DNA of 64,000 nt. Source: Phoebastria nigripes (taxonomy: Eukaryota; Chordata; Aves; Procellariiformes; Diomedeidae). The position numbers were made by a program, and so were the translations under genes. The stretch covers positions 509,658 to 573,657 of the forward strand of contig JAYKAV010002964.1 of the NCBI GenBank assembly GCA_035582835.1. The letters are read 5' to 3'. A model generated the notes under the pieces. That model did not search any database. It saw nothing but the letters and a program-made list of their open reading frames with translations, and was not told the origin of the DNA. Of the stretch, positions 36,736-50,400 are shown piece after piece (position 1 is the first letter of the stretch; every line of letters begins with the position of its first letter).

Positions 36736-38410
36736 TCCATCAAAATGTGATTTGCTTTCTAGCCCTCTAGTGAATCAAGTCACAGGGAGAAATTTTCAGA
36801 AGGGACTAGTTCTCAGCCACAACTGAACTGAATTCATATTTGCAACTCCACAAGGATAGAGGCACGAAGGGAGATGTAGCAATCAGTACTTGCTAGGAAA
36901 GCTGTAAGGGCTTTAAACGTTTCAAAGTGAACTCCATCAGGCTACTCTGAACATCCAGTTTGTCTCAAGGCATTAAAAAAGCTACAAGAATCTATAATTT
37001 CCATAAGTCCCTCAGGACTTGCCAGCAGACTTGGGGTTTGAAAGACTTCCTAGTTAGCTACAGCTTGTGATTGGCACCCTGAGGACGCCAAGGAAGCTTT
37101 GTGTCCTTCACACACTGCATCCTACTGAGTGACTTGGCTTTGAACCGCCATTTCATCACAAATGGTTGCAAAAGATTTGTCCCACACTAGCAATTACAGG
37201 AACTTTCTAACAATAATCTCAAGACTATGACTTTACTTAAAATGCAAGTATTTACACTCTTTCTTTGCTCAGCCCATCCTGGTGAAGGACTGCTGAACTA
37301 GGTAAGTTTATTAAGAAAAATGAACTGTGTGCATTTGCTGGTGACTGGAAGACTTCACCATAAAGTGTCAGACCTTAGAAGAAGGGTCAGCTTAAGGTCC
37401 ACTTGAATATTCTTCCATTATTGATACTTCGAAGCAGGACATAATAGGAAATTCCCACTAGTAACTCAGTACTGACTAGTAACTCGGTTTGACTATGCTG
37501 AAAACCAAAGGTATGCTGAGGACCAGATTCCTTTCTTCCACTTACATAAGCAACAACTATCTGTTTATATAGGGTTAAAAATACTGTCTTCTCGTTGTAT
37601 TGCAGTACAGCACTTAGCAAAATGTCTCAAGGCATTAAAAACAATAAATTATGATAATTCTCCTGTAATGAAAACACTCAGTGATCTAGGATCTGGGGAT
37701 GAGGATGAAGCAAACACTTCTTGTTACAGGTCTCATCATCTGTATGTCCCAGAAAAATAATAATAAAAAAAAAACCACTATAGCAAAAACATGGGATTAA
37801 AATCAGCAGCACTGCTATTGATTTCAGTAAAGTCACTCTGTTTTTTAATATTTTAGGGTGTACCAGTGAGCTTCAGAAAGAACAACAGCATCTTAGACCT
37901 GCTGCCTCTAGGTCTGAAACCTTTCCCTCATATCTGAATCCATTTTACTTCTCAGAAACAAAACAACCAAAAAAAAAAATGTTATAACACCAAAGACTGA
38001 TATTAGTGAGAGGAGATTGGAATGCTAGAAATGTCTCTGCAGGAGCCAAGACTAGTGCCCTTTCATTCTGCTGGGGGCATTGATACAGAAATTCACAGGA
38101 AACTGTCTAATCAGAAGTAAATGCTCTTTCTGCAGAGCATTCTTTTTGTTTCTCTAACCCATGCGTTCATGGAAGGGTGACTGCCTGGTGCTAATGATTA
38201 AACCCAGGGTGGTTCAACCTCTTCATTTGTGTGCCCATACAAATTTCCTAGAGAAGGTGGAGACTCCTTTAGAAAGTTCACATACAGAGATTGCTGCAAG
38301 CATGTATGAATCTACTTTTCTTTGTCGCTTTACACAGACCTCATAGAATTAGCTCATTGATCACCTTATTGAAAAGCACTCAAATGGGAGATGTTTTTTA
38401 TATTTTTCAG
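36736..38410. other. Unique noncoding stretch
   Basis: No gene or transposon recognised. A near-direct repeat of ACTAGTAACTC occurs twice within 37457-37488. Short A-rich runs lie near 37760-37775 and 37970. Confidence 0.5.
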
Positions 38411-38841
38411 GTGACATAAGCTTGTTTTGCCCCTGTTATGAGGGAAAGGAACTCCCTCGACCTATATGTAAACCTGGCTGGCAGCTCTGCGACTGCCACA
38501 AGTGCAGACCTGAGCACCAGTTAGCAAGCCCCGTTGGGTATCTGTGGATCTGGGACATGCCTAGCACTGCGTTCAGACATGGGGTCCTGGCTGATTCAAA
38601 GCATGGGCAGACCAAGCCAATGTCTGCCCGCAGAATACCACGGTCATCCATTTCCTTCATCACACCCTTCACTATCAGGTTTCCAGTCTGGCTTCAGCTA
38701 GTACTATTTTCACCTGCCTATCAGCTGAGTCCCGCAATTAGATGTTCACAGCAGCCTGATCACCACTGTCTTTCTCACACACGGCACTGGTCTCTACACA
38801 ACATTGGAGGCATCTTCAGATGGCAATTTGGTCCAACTGAG
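38411..38841 (+). other. Candidate exon: open frame between splice-like sites
   Basis: A T-rich tract ending TATTTTTCAG (38401-38410) resembles a 3' splice site, and CTGAG|GTAAGG (boundary 38841/38842) is a near-consensus 5' splice site. The frame using codons such as TTG at 38422 is open across all 431 bp and on to 38895. The peptide is Cys-rich near its start (F-C-P-C, C-K-P-G-W-Q-L-C-D-C-H-K-C), then Ser/Pro/His-rich, with no family I recognise. It may be a coding or lncRNA exon, or chance. GC content is higher than in the flanks. Confidence 0.2.
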
Positions 38842-38895
38842 GTAAGGTTTACCTTTTGGCTTGAGATCTCCCTCAACAAGACTGCGGGTTCTTAA

Positions 38896-41800
38896 TGGGA
38901 GAAACTGTTTTCTTGGCAAGGGTTAGCCCAGTGGGTCCTCACCTAAGACAATGTGTTCTAGTGCTCTTGGGGTAGTAACAAAGAAAGACCTGCATTCCCT
39001 TCCTGGCTGGGCCACCATTTTGGATGCTTCTCTAGAGATATCTGAGTCTCAGCTAATGATGGCAGCATTTGTCCTGCAGAGTTCGGGTTACTTTAGATAA
39101 AAGTCCATCTATATTTTCCCCTCCCTAAATTAAATAAGATTCATTTTATCTTATGTGAGACAGGCATTGGCAGGTTTAACTTGTGAATGACTTTGTGGTG
39201 ATCAAACACTGATATTTGGGAATGTAGGACATCATAGAAATGATGACAGACAGATGTAATGAACTTGTCCTGGCAGGGCAATAATAAAATTAATTTATGT
39301 CTTCCAGTCATTTGTTCTGAAAAAGAAAAAAAATACAGGAGCCTTCTGTAGGATATGGCTGAGGATTTTTTTCTTTTTTTTTTTTTTTTTGCATATTAGC
39401 ATTAGCCAGGCTACCAATCCCTATCTGGTTAACATACTGCATTGAAGTGATAGAAGGACAAAGTACACATAGCAATGAAAAAAACTCTACCAGAAGCCGA
39501 GCACCTTGGCAATTGGGACNAGCCAGTTTAGTTTGCTCAGACTACAGGAAAGTTCTGAAAGTGCTCCAGTGGGTAGCTTGTGGGTCAAAATACAGCCAAG
39601 GAGAAGGGACTGGTCAGGACCAAATTATAGGACTAAATTGTAAATGGGATCCTTTGGGCCAAATTCCAGCAAACACTTTCAGACAGGGAAATATAGGCTG
39701 CCAAACTAGAGCTCAGCTTGTGTGCTTACAGCATGCGAATATCCTCTGATTTTTAGTGGGAACGGCTTACACCAGCACCTGTGGAGAATACGTGTCCCTG
39801 TTGGAAACCGCAGGAGTTCACCATTCCCTCAGTGCACTAACAAATGTAAATTCACCCCGTTGCTTTCCCTGCTCTCTTTTTCATACACACACAAAAATAC
39901 ATTTTAAGTAATGCACATAATTACCTCAGCTTTTGGAAATAAACNGTATGATAACACAGGGTAGAAATGGCCTTCTGATGAAGGCTGTCTTTAACAGCAC
40001 AGCTGGTAAAAGTAAAGAATTGCTCTGTGCGCAAGGGCCATTAAGCCACAGGAAGGTGTCCATGTGAGTGGGACCAGGCAGACATACACATTTGGAAAGA
40101 GAAATATGCGCAGGCTGGCTTTAAGGGAAAAGAAAAGAAAGCATGCCCTGGAAATATAATGTGAAAACTTCCTATTGGTCCTTCAAGCTGCATAGCCCAG
40201 GAGACCATGGTTGCTATAGTGTAAGATGGCATTGCCGCTTTCACAGGTAATGATTTAGATGAGCTCCGATATAGATATGAACCCTTGAGTTACTGTGTAT
40301 TGTCACAGAGTCAGTGCCTTAACCAGTCCTCCCACTCATGCTTTATAGATTGTACAAGAACAGGATTGCATTGGTCTGTTTCAAACCCCTCAACAGTTAA
40401 TCTAACTGAGGTTTTTAAGGTTTTAGCAGGTCCTTCTAATAGCTGCCGTGGTAGTGTGCAGTTAACCTTTATTGCCATGAGGGCCCCATTAAGAATGAGT
40501 TATGTTCATCCCCTTTAAGGAAGGAAGGATTATGCTTCCAGATTTGTTGATACACTTGACATATGCCCTGTGATTGCAGGGACTCACAGGCACCGAAAGA
40601 GTGCTATTTTCACAAAGCTGTAATTTTTGTTTATACAATATATACACATGCTTGTAATGGTAATTTGTGCATGGCACTCAGAAACTGAGTGATGAAACTA
40701 CAGAGAGAGAGAGAGATTGAGTGAGGCAGTAAGACTGCACTGTACATAACACTGCATACTGAAAACCCATCCTCACAAGCACAGCCTATGTAAAACCGGT
40801 TTCCTTTTGCTTGTTCCAATTAAATATCCATAAACATTTTCGGTTGTTACTATCATCACATCAGTTTGAATACATAGAATAGCTTGATTTGTAAGTATAT
40901 GCAATTATATTTGTGAAAGAAAGCATCAAATTTGGTTCATTTAGACTAGCAGATGCACATTGTGTCTTGCTGTTCACCATTCAGAAAGCAGCAAGGCAAT
41001 TGCATGACTGTTGAAGTTGCAGTTGTTACCACTAATAATTACTCATCCAGAGATCCATACCCAAGCCAAGGGATTTTTTACTCTGCTCTTTTTTAAAAAC
41101 TTTCCCGTCCTCTGCTCTGTGAGCAGAAGAAATATAATGGCTACATCTACACTGTAGGCTGAGTCTGGGAGTGACCTTAACTCCAGAGTCCTGACAGCTC
41201 ATTTCCATATTTCTTATAAAAACAGGAAACATGAACAAAATAGCCTAAGGCAATCTACCTGAAAGACTATTTTTACTTTTCCACCTTATTTCCCATCTCC
41301 CAACCCTACTATTCTTGTCTGACCGCATCACTTGGGAGGATATTCACATGTCAATGTAAAATCTGTGGTTGTAGCATAGGGCAAAAATCCACAACTTTAC
41401 TGTGCCTAAGCTGACAAGCCCCCAACAGGCAAACTGGGAAAGGCTGAATAACATAATTCACAGACAGCAAGTCCTGATTATTGTACAAACAGAGAAGGTG
41501 GTTCAAAATTAATGTCTCATAAGTCTCATAAACATAAAGTCTCTGACTTGTATGAAGAATAGCTACTCATGCAATATGAGGATGAGCTTGAGAGAGAAAG
41601 TACCATCCAGCTTAGGTGCCAAGTCAACAAGAGAAATCCAAAGCTATTTAATAATTGAAATCACCTTTTGAAATCAGTGCAAAAAGCCCTTCTCGTTCAT
41701 TTTATTTCAAAGTAGCTCAAACCTGGGGGATTACAGCAGTTCTGTCATCTTTCAGTCATACACGGGCATGTCTCAGGAGTATGTACCTCTGCCCNCCAGC

Positions 41801-41932
41801 AACCACTCCACTCCACTCAAAGGCATGTAACACTGGATCTCATTCCAGGAGGGGGCTGGAGTACTTTGAAGAGTCCAAGGAAATGTTCAGACAAAAAGTC
41901 AATCAAGGGTTAATGATTTCTTAGGGCCTGTT
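38896..41932. other. Unique noncoding stretch
   Basis: No gene or transposon recognised. It holds an interrupted poly-T (39366-39390), a short GA run (about 40702-40716) and a conserved-element-like patch at 39.12-39.32 kb rich in AAATTAAATAAG and AATAAAATTAATTTATG words. Confidence 0.5.
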
Positions 41933-42166
41933 GCAACAGGACAAGGGATAATGGTGGAGAATACGCTGAGGGTGGTGAAACCCTGGAACAGGTTGCCCAG
42001 AAAGGTGGTAGATGCCCCATCCCTGGAAACATTCAAGGTCAGGTTGGACAGGGCTCTGAGCAACCTGATCTAGTTGAAGATGTCCCTGCCCACGGCAGGG
42101 GAGTTGGACTAGATGACCTTTAAAGGTCCCTTCCAACCCAAACCATTCTATGATTCTATGATTCTG
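41933..42166 (+). mobile_element. CR1 LINE 3' end, best preserved copy
   Basis: The sequence matches the avian CR1 terminus nearly base for base: CAACAGGACAAGGGATAATGG, GAGGGTGGTGAAACCCTGGA, AACAGGTTGCCCAGAAAGG, AACATTCAAGGTCAGGTTGG, GTTGGACTAGATGACC and CCCTTCCAACCCAAACC. It ends with the overlapping octamer ATTCTATG/ATTCTATG/ATTCTG (42145-42166). About 60 bp is missing between the GGATAATGG and GAGAATACGCTGAGG blocks relative to the usual consensus. The copy is 5'-truncated like most CR1 insertions and retains no ORF. It is the youngest CR1 in the window. Confidence 0.95.
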
Positions 42167-45100
42167 CAGCAAATCAATGGGAAGGTCATAGGCATTCGAT
42201 CGTTTTATGACTGATTGATCAACGGATTACATATACTTATCGCAAATGGTCTAAGGAATCTCTCTGCTGATTACAAGACAGCTGCAAATGATGTAGAAAA
42301 GTATTAGAGAACATGAGCTCACAAATGCTATTTTTGCTTCTCCTCTACCCCAGCTCCACTTGGGATGACAACACTGAGTCATATCCTTTGCTTTATTTTA
42401 AACTTTGTGACATTTGTGTGTTTTTCCTTGTAACCCGATGTATGGAGGACAAGATCTGCATAAATAAAAACCCAAGCAGTCAGATTCTTAACAGGTTGTT
42501 AAACACAAAGACACCCTGTTTGTTCAAGAAGTCCCTGAGACAGTGGGGCTGTGACCCTACTCTGTATTCACCCTTTTCTACATCTGCCCCAGGTACCTGA
42601 AAGTGCCTACTGATGTAGATATTTAGCTAAAGAGACCTTTGGTCTGACCAAACTGTAGATGCTGGTGCGAGTTTTTGTTTGCTCAGTTTCTCTGAAAACC
42701 TAGAAGCGTATTTAAGTCTTGCTGAACAGATTTTGGATCCTGATTTTAAACCCTGACTTTTAAGAATCTGCCCATTCTGGTCTGTAACACCACCACTGTC
42801 CCTCCCTGAACAGTGTCCACATGTCCTGCTTCTTCCCTGGTGCCTTCCAGTGAGAACNGGTTAAGGTGCATGCTGATAAAAGACTTGTTCTAAAACAACA
42901 CACACATGCATATATGTATTCTCCACATTTGGCTCTAGCTGTTCCTTTTTTACCGCTTACTCTTCATTTTAAGTCCTAGGACAAAGATCAACTGTCCTAC
43001 ATACTTGCAGTGTGTGTAGCTGAACACATCAGCTACACATTAGTGACCTAATCCTGAGCGAGCACCCTGGAAAAAACAGTAACATAAATATCAAATAAAT
43101 ATGAAGATTAATAATTTGATTAAATTTCAGTCCCATCATCTCTCACTCTTCAGCAAGCCCTGAAGTGTTAATCTTAAAATGAAGGTAAGTAATTTGCTGA
43201 ATAGAAATGTGTTTAAAGCATATATCCTAATGTACAGCCAAGTAATGACTATCACAGGTATTCCAGATTATAGCAAAGGACTCTTTTTTCCCCCCAGTTT
43301 TGTTGCTGAACAAAAGAAAAAGAAGAAAAATCAATCAAATTAAGAAGTTCCTCAGAGGTTTGGGTTAATTTAAAGTATAACTCTTGGAGTTTTAACTTGA
43401 ATATACTACAAATACGTTTTTCACTTCAGTGAAAAGTATTTTGTTTTGGTTTTGGGTAAATTTCTCTTTCTAATAGTTTTTATTTATTTTAGACTTTTGT
43501 TTAAAATGAAAGATGACATTCAAAGTAAAAAGGAAAAAAATCACTTAGAAAATGACAAAATAAAGTGTCTTAGATTTCTATACTTGCTTTTTAATCACTA
43601 AATTTGACCCAAATCAGCAAAGCATTTTGGTCTCCCTGAAATCTGTCTATGATTATTTTGGCAAATTTACCATACAACAAAGCTTTTCAAGTGTTCTTTT
43701 TATGATTGTATTTGTTCTTCTCGAGCATTAACACAAGAACACTTGTGCTCATAAGAAAGCTAGAGTGTCATATGAATGTGCTACTTCTGTGGGAGCTGCC
43801 ATCACAAACGTTGCTTGGGACTGAAACAAGTAGCNTGCAGTAAAAACGCAATGTGACTGCAGTGATCATTCACCAAACAAGGACTAGCTAGTGAGAAATA
43901 TGCTGCTGAAACATCTGCACACCGACCATNGATTTGATCATTTCAAACAATGAGAAAAGCCTGTCTGTAAACACACACTAAAAACAGTGCTTAATCCATC
44001 AAATAAATTGTTTGCTGCAGATGGTCCCCCCAGCTCTATCTATAGGTGTGCAAATAAAAACAGATGACCATATAAGCATGACATGGAGACCTATTGGGTT
44101 ATCTTGTCTACCAGTTTATCTCCAGTCAGAGAGCCCCAGAATNCACAAGTGAGCCAGAAATGCTTATAGACATCTGATTGTTTCTGGAGAGGTTTAACTT
44201 TTATCTTTTCTGCAGGAGTTTTTCTTATCCTGGGNGGTCTAGTACTTACTTGCAGCCTCAGGACCTGCAGCATGAAATGATAAAGAGCCAGGAAAAGTAA
44301 AAAGAAAGTTTTTTTAAGATTGTGGTTTCAAAGAAAGAAAACAAAAAAAAGCAGGCTCTGGAAATGACAGNGTATCACTTGCTGACACTGAACCATCAAA
44401 CAATACTGTCCAGTGCTAATCTTAAGAGACAGAGAGCTAAAGAATCTGAGCCAAATAACCACTTCAGGAAGCCATCACATGTTGTGCTTCAGGTTACCTG
44501 TGAGCACAAACCCCATGCAGGTGAGAACAGAATATAAACCTAGCAATAAACCTTACAAGGTCTTTTGTGCTAATTCACTTGCAATTTTGAGCACCACCTC
44601 ATACTGAAGTCAAACAGAAGGTGGACAAAGAAGGTGAAAGAGAAAGGAATAAGGAATATGGTGGAAAGATTTAAACGCTGACTGGTTTTGTGCTGTTACC
44701 ACCTGTGCATCACCATGGTTGGTACTGAATTCAGCATCTCAAGGCCCCACTGTGCTAGCTATGCTGTGAACGCCCAGGAGCCACCAAGAAAATGGCTACA
44801 GGCATCAAAAATTTTGGATCCAGGCTCACTATGCGTAAGCAGTAAAGCCCAAGGCCCTCACTGTAGTCAACGAAGAGCAATAGGCATGGCCACAGAGTGC
44901 TCCAGCCTACCTAAGGTCTGAAGCACATGTCGGAGGTTCCCTTGTTTCTCTGTATATAGCCCACCAGAGCAATTGGTTCCCAACTGGGGCATGCCATAAG
45001 GAAAAAAGCTGCGCACGGTTTGGAACAGACTAATTAATCTGGGGGATCAGCCTCGCTGGCTCCAGAGCACAAGACACTCGCTGCCTCACTGACATGGGAA

Positions 45101-47399
45101 GAGGGGCTCCAGACAGGCTGGCCGTGACTGACCGGATGAGAAAGACTTGGGGGAAACCAGGCAGTGCAACACACCTGCCAGTGAAACAAGTGTGCAGGCT
45201 GGGGACGCTGCTCAAGCCAAGGGCCTGGTCCTCAGTGCCAAACAGCCACCATGAACGAGGGCTCCTATTTCCATCTACACCCAGCACAATGCAGGCACCT
45301 TTTCCTGCCTGCTGTGACCATGCCACAATTACACAGGACAGAGGATTAGGTGACTTTAATGCTCTCTCCACACAACTACACCCCCAAAATATTCAGCCTG
45401 AAGCCAGCACGGCATGCTGCAGCCTGACAGGCTGCACACTGGGAGCAATTTAGACCTTGCTCCATGCATTTCTCTGACCTCTACTAAGCTCCCAGGTGGA
45501 ATTCAAGGTGATGGGTTTTTTTAATCTACAAACCATCACTGCTTTGAGACCTTTGTAGCTTAGAAATCTCTCCCTCTCTCCCTATCAGATGCTGATGCTG
45601 TTTCTCAGGGGACCTGTACCCACGTGGTGTGTCAGACCCCTGTTTTTGTTATCATTCTGTGCAAGTCATCAATTTTCTTCTTTCTCTACAGCTACGCTGA
45701 GCAGTAGTGGATCTATTCACAGGTACACCCCTTATTTAGCCTGTGACTTGTAACTGATTGTTAAGGTGCCTGAGGCACAGAATGAGTACCTACAAGTACA
45801 TACTAAAAAGAGCAAAAAATTAATAAAAGAACAGTTGTCTGCTGCATTTGCAGTTAATTATCCACAAGCTTACTTTCCTCTCCCCCTCCCCAGCACCCAC
45901 TCGAGGACTGAGCTTACATGTCAGACGCCAGGCATGTGTGCACAGTGTGGCACTGAGGAGGTTCAGCAACACGTGTTCACCACTTGACTGTACTCCATCT
46001 ACCACTCATCACGCTCAAAAATTTAACATTAAGCATCTAATGAGGCAGAGAGACGTTGACTCCTTCTACCATCTTCTTAAATATCCCCCAGCGTGCTCTT
46101 TCTCCGTATGATTTTCTGTCACTTACCAAACTAGATCCCTCCTCAGCACTTGCTCAGAGGTCTCCTATGGGCCACATCACTTCCTTTTTGTTGCCAGAGA
46201 GTTTTCCAGTGCCTCTGCCCCTAGCCTGCCCCCACTCTCTGTCGGTGTGAGCAAAATGACAGCCGTGGAGCTGAAGGTTACAGAGAGAAACGCACAAAGC
46301 CAAATTCTTTGCATGCACCTTGCTTTGTGGTGCTGTGCTAGGACCAGGCTGCTTCAGTGTTACATGACCTGATGCCTTTTGAAAGAACAAGGAGTGGATT
46401 TAGGCCAGCAATTTAAATACTAAACTGGTAAGTTCTTTAGAAATGAGATAGAGAGAATGCTCTCTTTTATAGCTGTTGTAAAGCCCAGCTCTCTGGATAT
46501 TTTGAGTTCATAAGAATGACAGGTCAATAGCTCCCTTTCCATGCATTCGGAAGTGTGGGCAGAGCTGGCAGATGTCTTGCCTGTACATTANGATACAGTG
46601 CACTGACTTTCCCGTAGATCTTACCAGAGCAATCAGTAGCCTGGAGACCTCCAACCAGCTGGTTATGCAGCTGTCTAATAACTGTCATATGGCTTCCTGA
46701 TAGAGGAGAAAGGGAGCTGAGGAAGATGGAGTGAGACTAATTAAAAAGGAAAACTTTGCATATGTTGCTTTTAACTTCCCTCAGCCTGCTAATTTGACTT
46801 CCTTAAATTAGCGCAAGGTAATGGAAAAAGCCAGAAAGCAACTGGGGACAATCAGTGAAATGGTTTCATAAATCTACGCACTGTCCATCTCTTCTATATC
46901 TTTCATTACAGTCATCAACATTATTATGGTATTTTCAGTCCTTCATGAAGTAAGTTCTCCAAAAATAGGTGAGTGGCAGTAAAAGAAATAAACAGAAAGA
47001 GCTGCTGTCCTCTCAAAGGTCCCCAAAATGCTACACACAGTAGAGAGGAAGGTTACATCAGAGTGGTGAGTGCATTGGAGTGAAGAGAGAAGCACTATTA
47101 GCACTTCAGGTTTGGAAGGGGAGGGATTATATTTAAGGACATGTGGGCATGCCAAGTTTTGGTGTGTGGCTGAAATACAAAACATTTAATGGCAACCACA
47201 TTCTTTTTTTGAAGGTTGAAATTATGAGCACCTTTGGGGTTCAATAGTACATTTTGTCCAAAGTCAAAATAAAGCATTTTGAAATGCATTTGATTAAACA
47301 GAGGAGTAGATTCAGAAAGTGAATGAAAAGGAGGGAGTGCAGTACAGCATGGCTGCTATGCCACTGTACTTGAATGGGGATGAGGTCTCCTCTAACAAT
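42167..47399. other. Unique noncoding stretch
   Basis: No gene or transposon recognised. The part at 43.1-43.3 kb has conserved-element-like texture. At 45.03-45.45 kb the DNA is GC-richer and carries overlapping 113- and 119-codon frames on opposite strands without recognisable domains. Several isolated ambiguous bases lie at 43.8-44.4 kb. Confidence 0.5.
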
Positions 47400-47475
47400 G
47401 TTCAAACCAAGGATTTTAACCAGACTCCTACTCACAGGATCTTGTTTTAACCACTGAACTGAACAATAGTTGAAG
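47400..47475 (-). mobile_element. MIR-like tRNA-derived SINE head
   Basis: On the minus strand, CAGTGGTTAAAACA (A-box region) is followed by GATCCTGTGAGTAGGAGTC and then GGTTAAAATCC (B-box region). This is the order and spacing of the tRNA-derived head of MIR/CORE-SINEs. The downstream core is not clear. Ancient and diverged. Confidence 0.4.
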
Positions 47476-50400
47476 ACACGCCTATCTCGCTCTTGTCTTT
47501 TGAAGCTGATGTAGTAGTTCTTTAAATATTCACTGGCACAGAGACCAGAAACCATATAAATAACTCTAACCTCCTNGGTAAAGTCAGTTTTTCACTTTGT
47601 GTCTGTGAATATTTAAGGCAGATACAAAGTGGTTCTACTTTGAGCTTCAAAAGGACAGCTCAGTTCAGAATACACAATAGCTAGCAGTTGGGCCACTCTC
47701 CTGAGGGACAGAAGACTTACTTAAAAGTCCATACATTCTCAGAGGAGAGAGCGGTGTGAACAATTCTTACAACCCCAACAGCCTACTCAGATATCTTGTG
47801 AAAGGACAAAAGAACAGTTCCTCCTACCTTACTTTCGTGAATGACACTTAAATCCACAAAATGTTTATTTGTCCAAAATTATATGGTGAAATCTGCCTGG
47901 ATTTGTTAATAATTTTAAATAGACTTAAGTGCCCTTTTTTAAAAAAATAGAGTCTCTTTTTGTGTGTGTGTGTTCGTATGTACACACCCACGCATGGTTG
48001 TCCACCTACAATTACATTGAAATCCCCAGATCCAAATTAGACCAGATACAGATTGCATTCAAAAGTGGAAAAGCCAATTTAGGCATAATTAAATGTCAGG
48101 ATAATATCTGCTCCCAGGAGATTTCAGACCATGAGGTAAGAACCAGATACTTAAAAACTTTAGCAAAAAGTATAGCAAAAAAAAAAAAAAAAAAGGAAGG
48201 TAGAGGAGAGAGAGAGAAAGTGCAATTGACTTCTTTCAAAATCAGTTGATCTCAGGAAACATCTCGCAAACCCACTGCTTGTGAAAATTCAGCAGACTGA
48301 AATCCAGCCCAAAACCTTGGTCTACTGCAGTCTCAGACTCCATCTCAAGCAGAAACGTCAGTCACAGCTGAACTCTCTGTGTAAATCCTCTTCCGTGCAA
48401 GAAACCAGGGCACGCAGGCAGCTTGCTAGGTCTTCGCAGTAAGACAGCTCATTTGCCAGTTATTTGACAAGTAGAATCAAGGGCCAGAGAGAAAGTATGG
48501 AGTGTAGAGAGATGACAAATAGCCATGTTTCCTTTTGAAAAGTTAAAATTACTTCATGCAGTGTATTAATGCATTTTGTGACAAAGTGAGAGGCATTGAA
48601 TTAACTTATCTGTGGTGAATCCCACACATAAAATACCACAAGTCTGGCATTTTCGTCATCCTCCCATCCTTTGAAGTACAGTCCTTTACCAGCCATCAGT
48701 CCCTCTACGTCAAAGTAAGTAGCACTGAGCAAACCCATTGCAAAGCTGCTCAGAACCAGATAGGCTCCACAAAGGTCTGTGCTCAAAACCAGAGTAGAAC
48801 ATAAAGTAGAGGGAGATGAAAAAGAGATTTATCACTTGTGCCAGGAAGGTGCAGGGAAGACTTCCTTTTTGGTGATTCTAGCATCTTCAGGGAGGAAGAA
48901 GGGTGTCTGGAAAAAGGGCACAGGACCAAGAGAACTGGCTGGGCTGAAGCCATCTTTGCTTACATGCTTCTTCTCAGGACTCTGCAGATGAAAAGACTTC
49001 CAGGACTTGCAGTATAGGAGTTAATGCTACTTGGAGCCTTGGAAAGCAGAGTTTAAAACACTTGACAATATTTCAGCCCTGAACAGTCAGACATCATGAG
49101 TCAGGACACACCAAAGTAATAAGGTTTAAAATATTTTTAAAAATAGGCTCTTTTCCTGAATTTTTTTCCCTACCTTTGGGATGTACAAACTTGGATTGCA
49201 TTTTTCAGTTTTCCTCTACAAATGTGAACTCTAAGGAGTCATTTATTGAATTATTTATTCTTAACTGAGGACTGATATTCATGCAGCAGCCCCACCTCTG
49301 CTCCCTGTCCCCCTTCCCATTACTATACCACCAAATATCATGACTTTAAGATTTGCTTTTAATTTTCCAGGAGACCATTCGTCCTTCCTCAACATCAAGC
49401 CAGTGGCATTTGTTCTTCTCTGTGGCTTTGCCCGAAACTGTCCCAGCTGCCTTTCCTACATACAATTGACTTCCTATTGCCTCCATTACTTCAAAGACTA
49501 AATCATGACACTAGGGTTAGAAGTGTGACTATTAATAGAAAACAAAAGGAATCTCAGAACAATCAGCACTTCTTGGACTATTATTTTTCTTGTTGAGCCA
49601 GAGGTTTGTGGGATTTTTTTTTTTCTGCTGGTATAAATACAAAACACAACAACTGAGACAGAATAATAATGAAAGGCTGCTCCCTGGGTGCCTGCAAACC
49701 TTTCTTAAATTAGATCACCAAGGTCCAAATTCTCCTTCACAGTAGATCAACATAGCTCCTTTGAANCTGCTGGTGCTACATGCATTTACACTAGCTTTGA
49801 ATCCAGCTGTCTAACAATGTAGACAGGATGGCCAGGCAAAGAACTACATATGGGGCATCTGAGTACCAAGCTGATGATGGGGAGTATAAATTGTCCAAAC
49901 CCTCTGTTCTTCACATTTTCTTCCCTACTACCAGTAGCTGTAACACCTGATTTTGGGCTGGAGATGAAAGGAAGGCTCTTTGTGGCTTCTGTTCTTCTTC
50001 CTTGTTGTTGTTTTATTTATTCCCCACCTACTCCTGTCGCAGGAATTTGCTGCTCCTTTCAGGACACATGNCATGGAAAGAAACCCATGAAATCTGATGC
50101 AGGAGGACCTTGGGAATGGAGAAAAACAGCCAATGTAGAATGATCAGTATACGCCTGGGTATTGAATATTTGATTAGGCTGCCTGTTCAAAAGAAGAATC
50201 AGCTTTGCTTAGTTCAGCCCATGAAAGTACTTTAATGGGTAGAGAATAATTTGTGCTGAGATCCTCGCGCTGTGGTAATGTACTACTGGGAAGAGATCTG
50301 CAGTTTCTCTTTCTTCTTGCCCACCCCCTCACACACATATACCTGTGTAATGGCTACCATTCCTACTACAGTACTTCTGGATGAGTTAATTATATGGATT

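Noticed and set aside
41921..42172. 83-codon minus-strand open frame
   Set aside because: It is purely antisense to the well-preserved CR1 3' end.
44940..45060. Possible hAT/Charlie-like terminal sequence (GGTTCCCAACTGGGGCATGCC)
   Set aside because: One short phrase resembles hAT terminal wording, but no second terminus or body could be found.
45030..45453. Overlapping 113- and 119-codon frames in GC-richer DNA
   Set aside because: Antisense overlap, no domain, no good splice pair and no CpG-island density.
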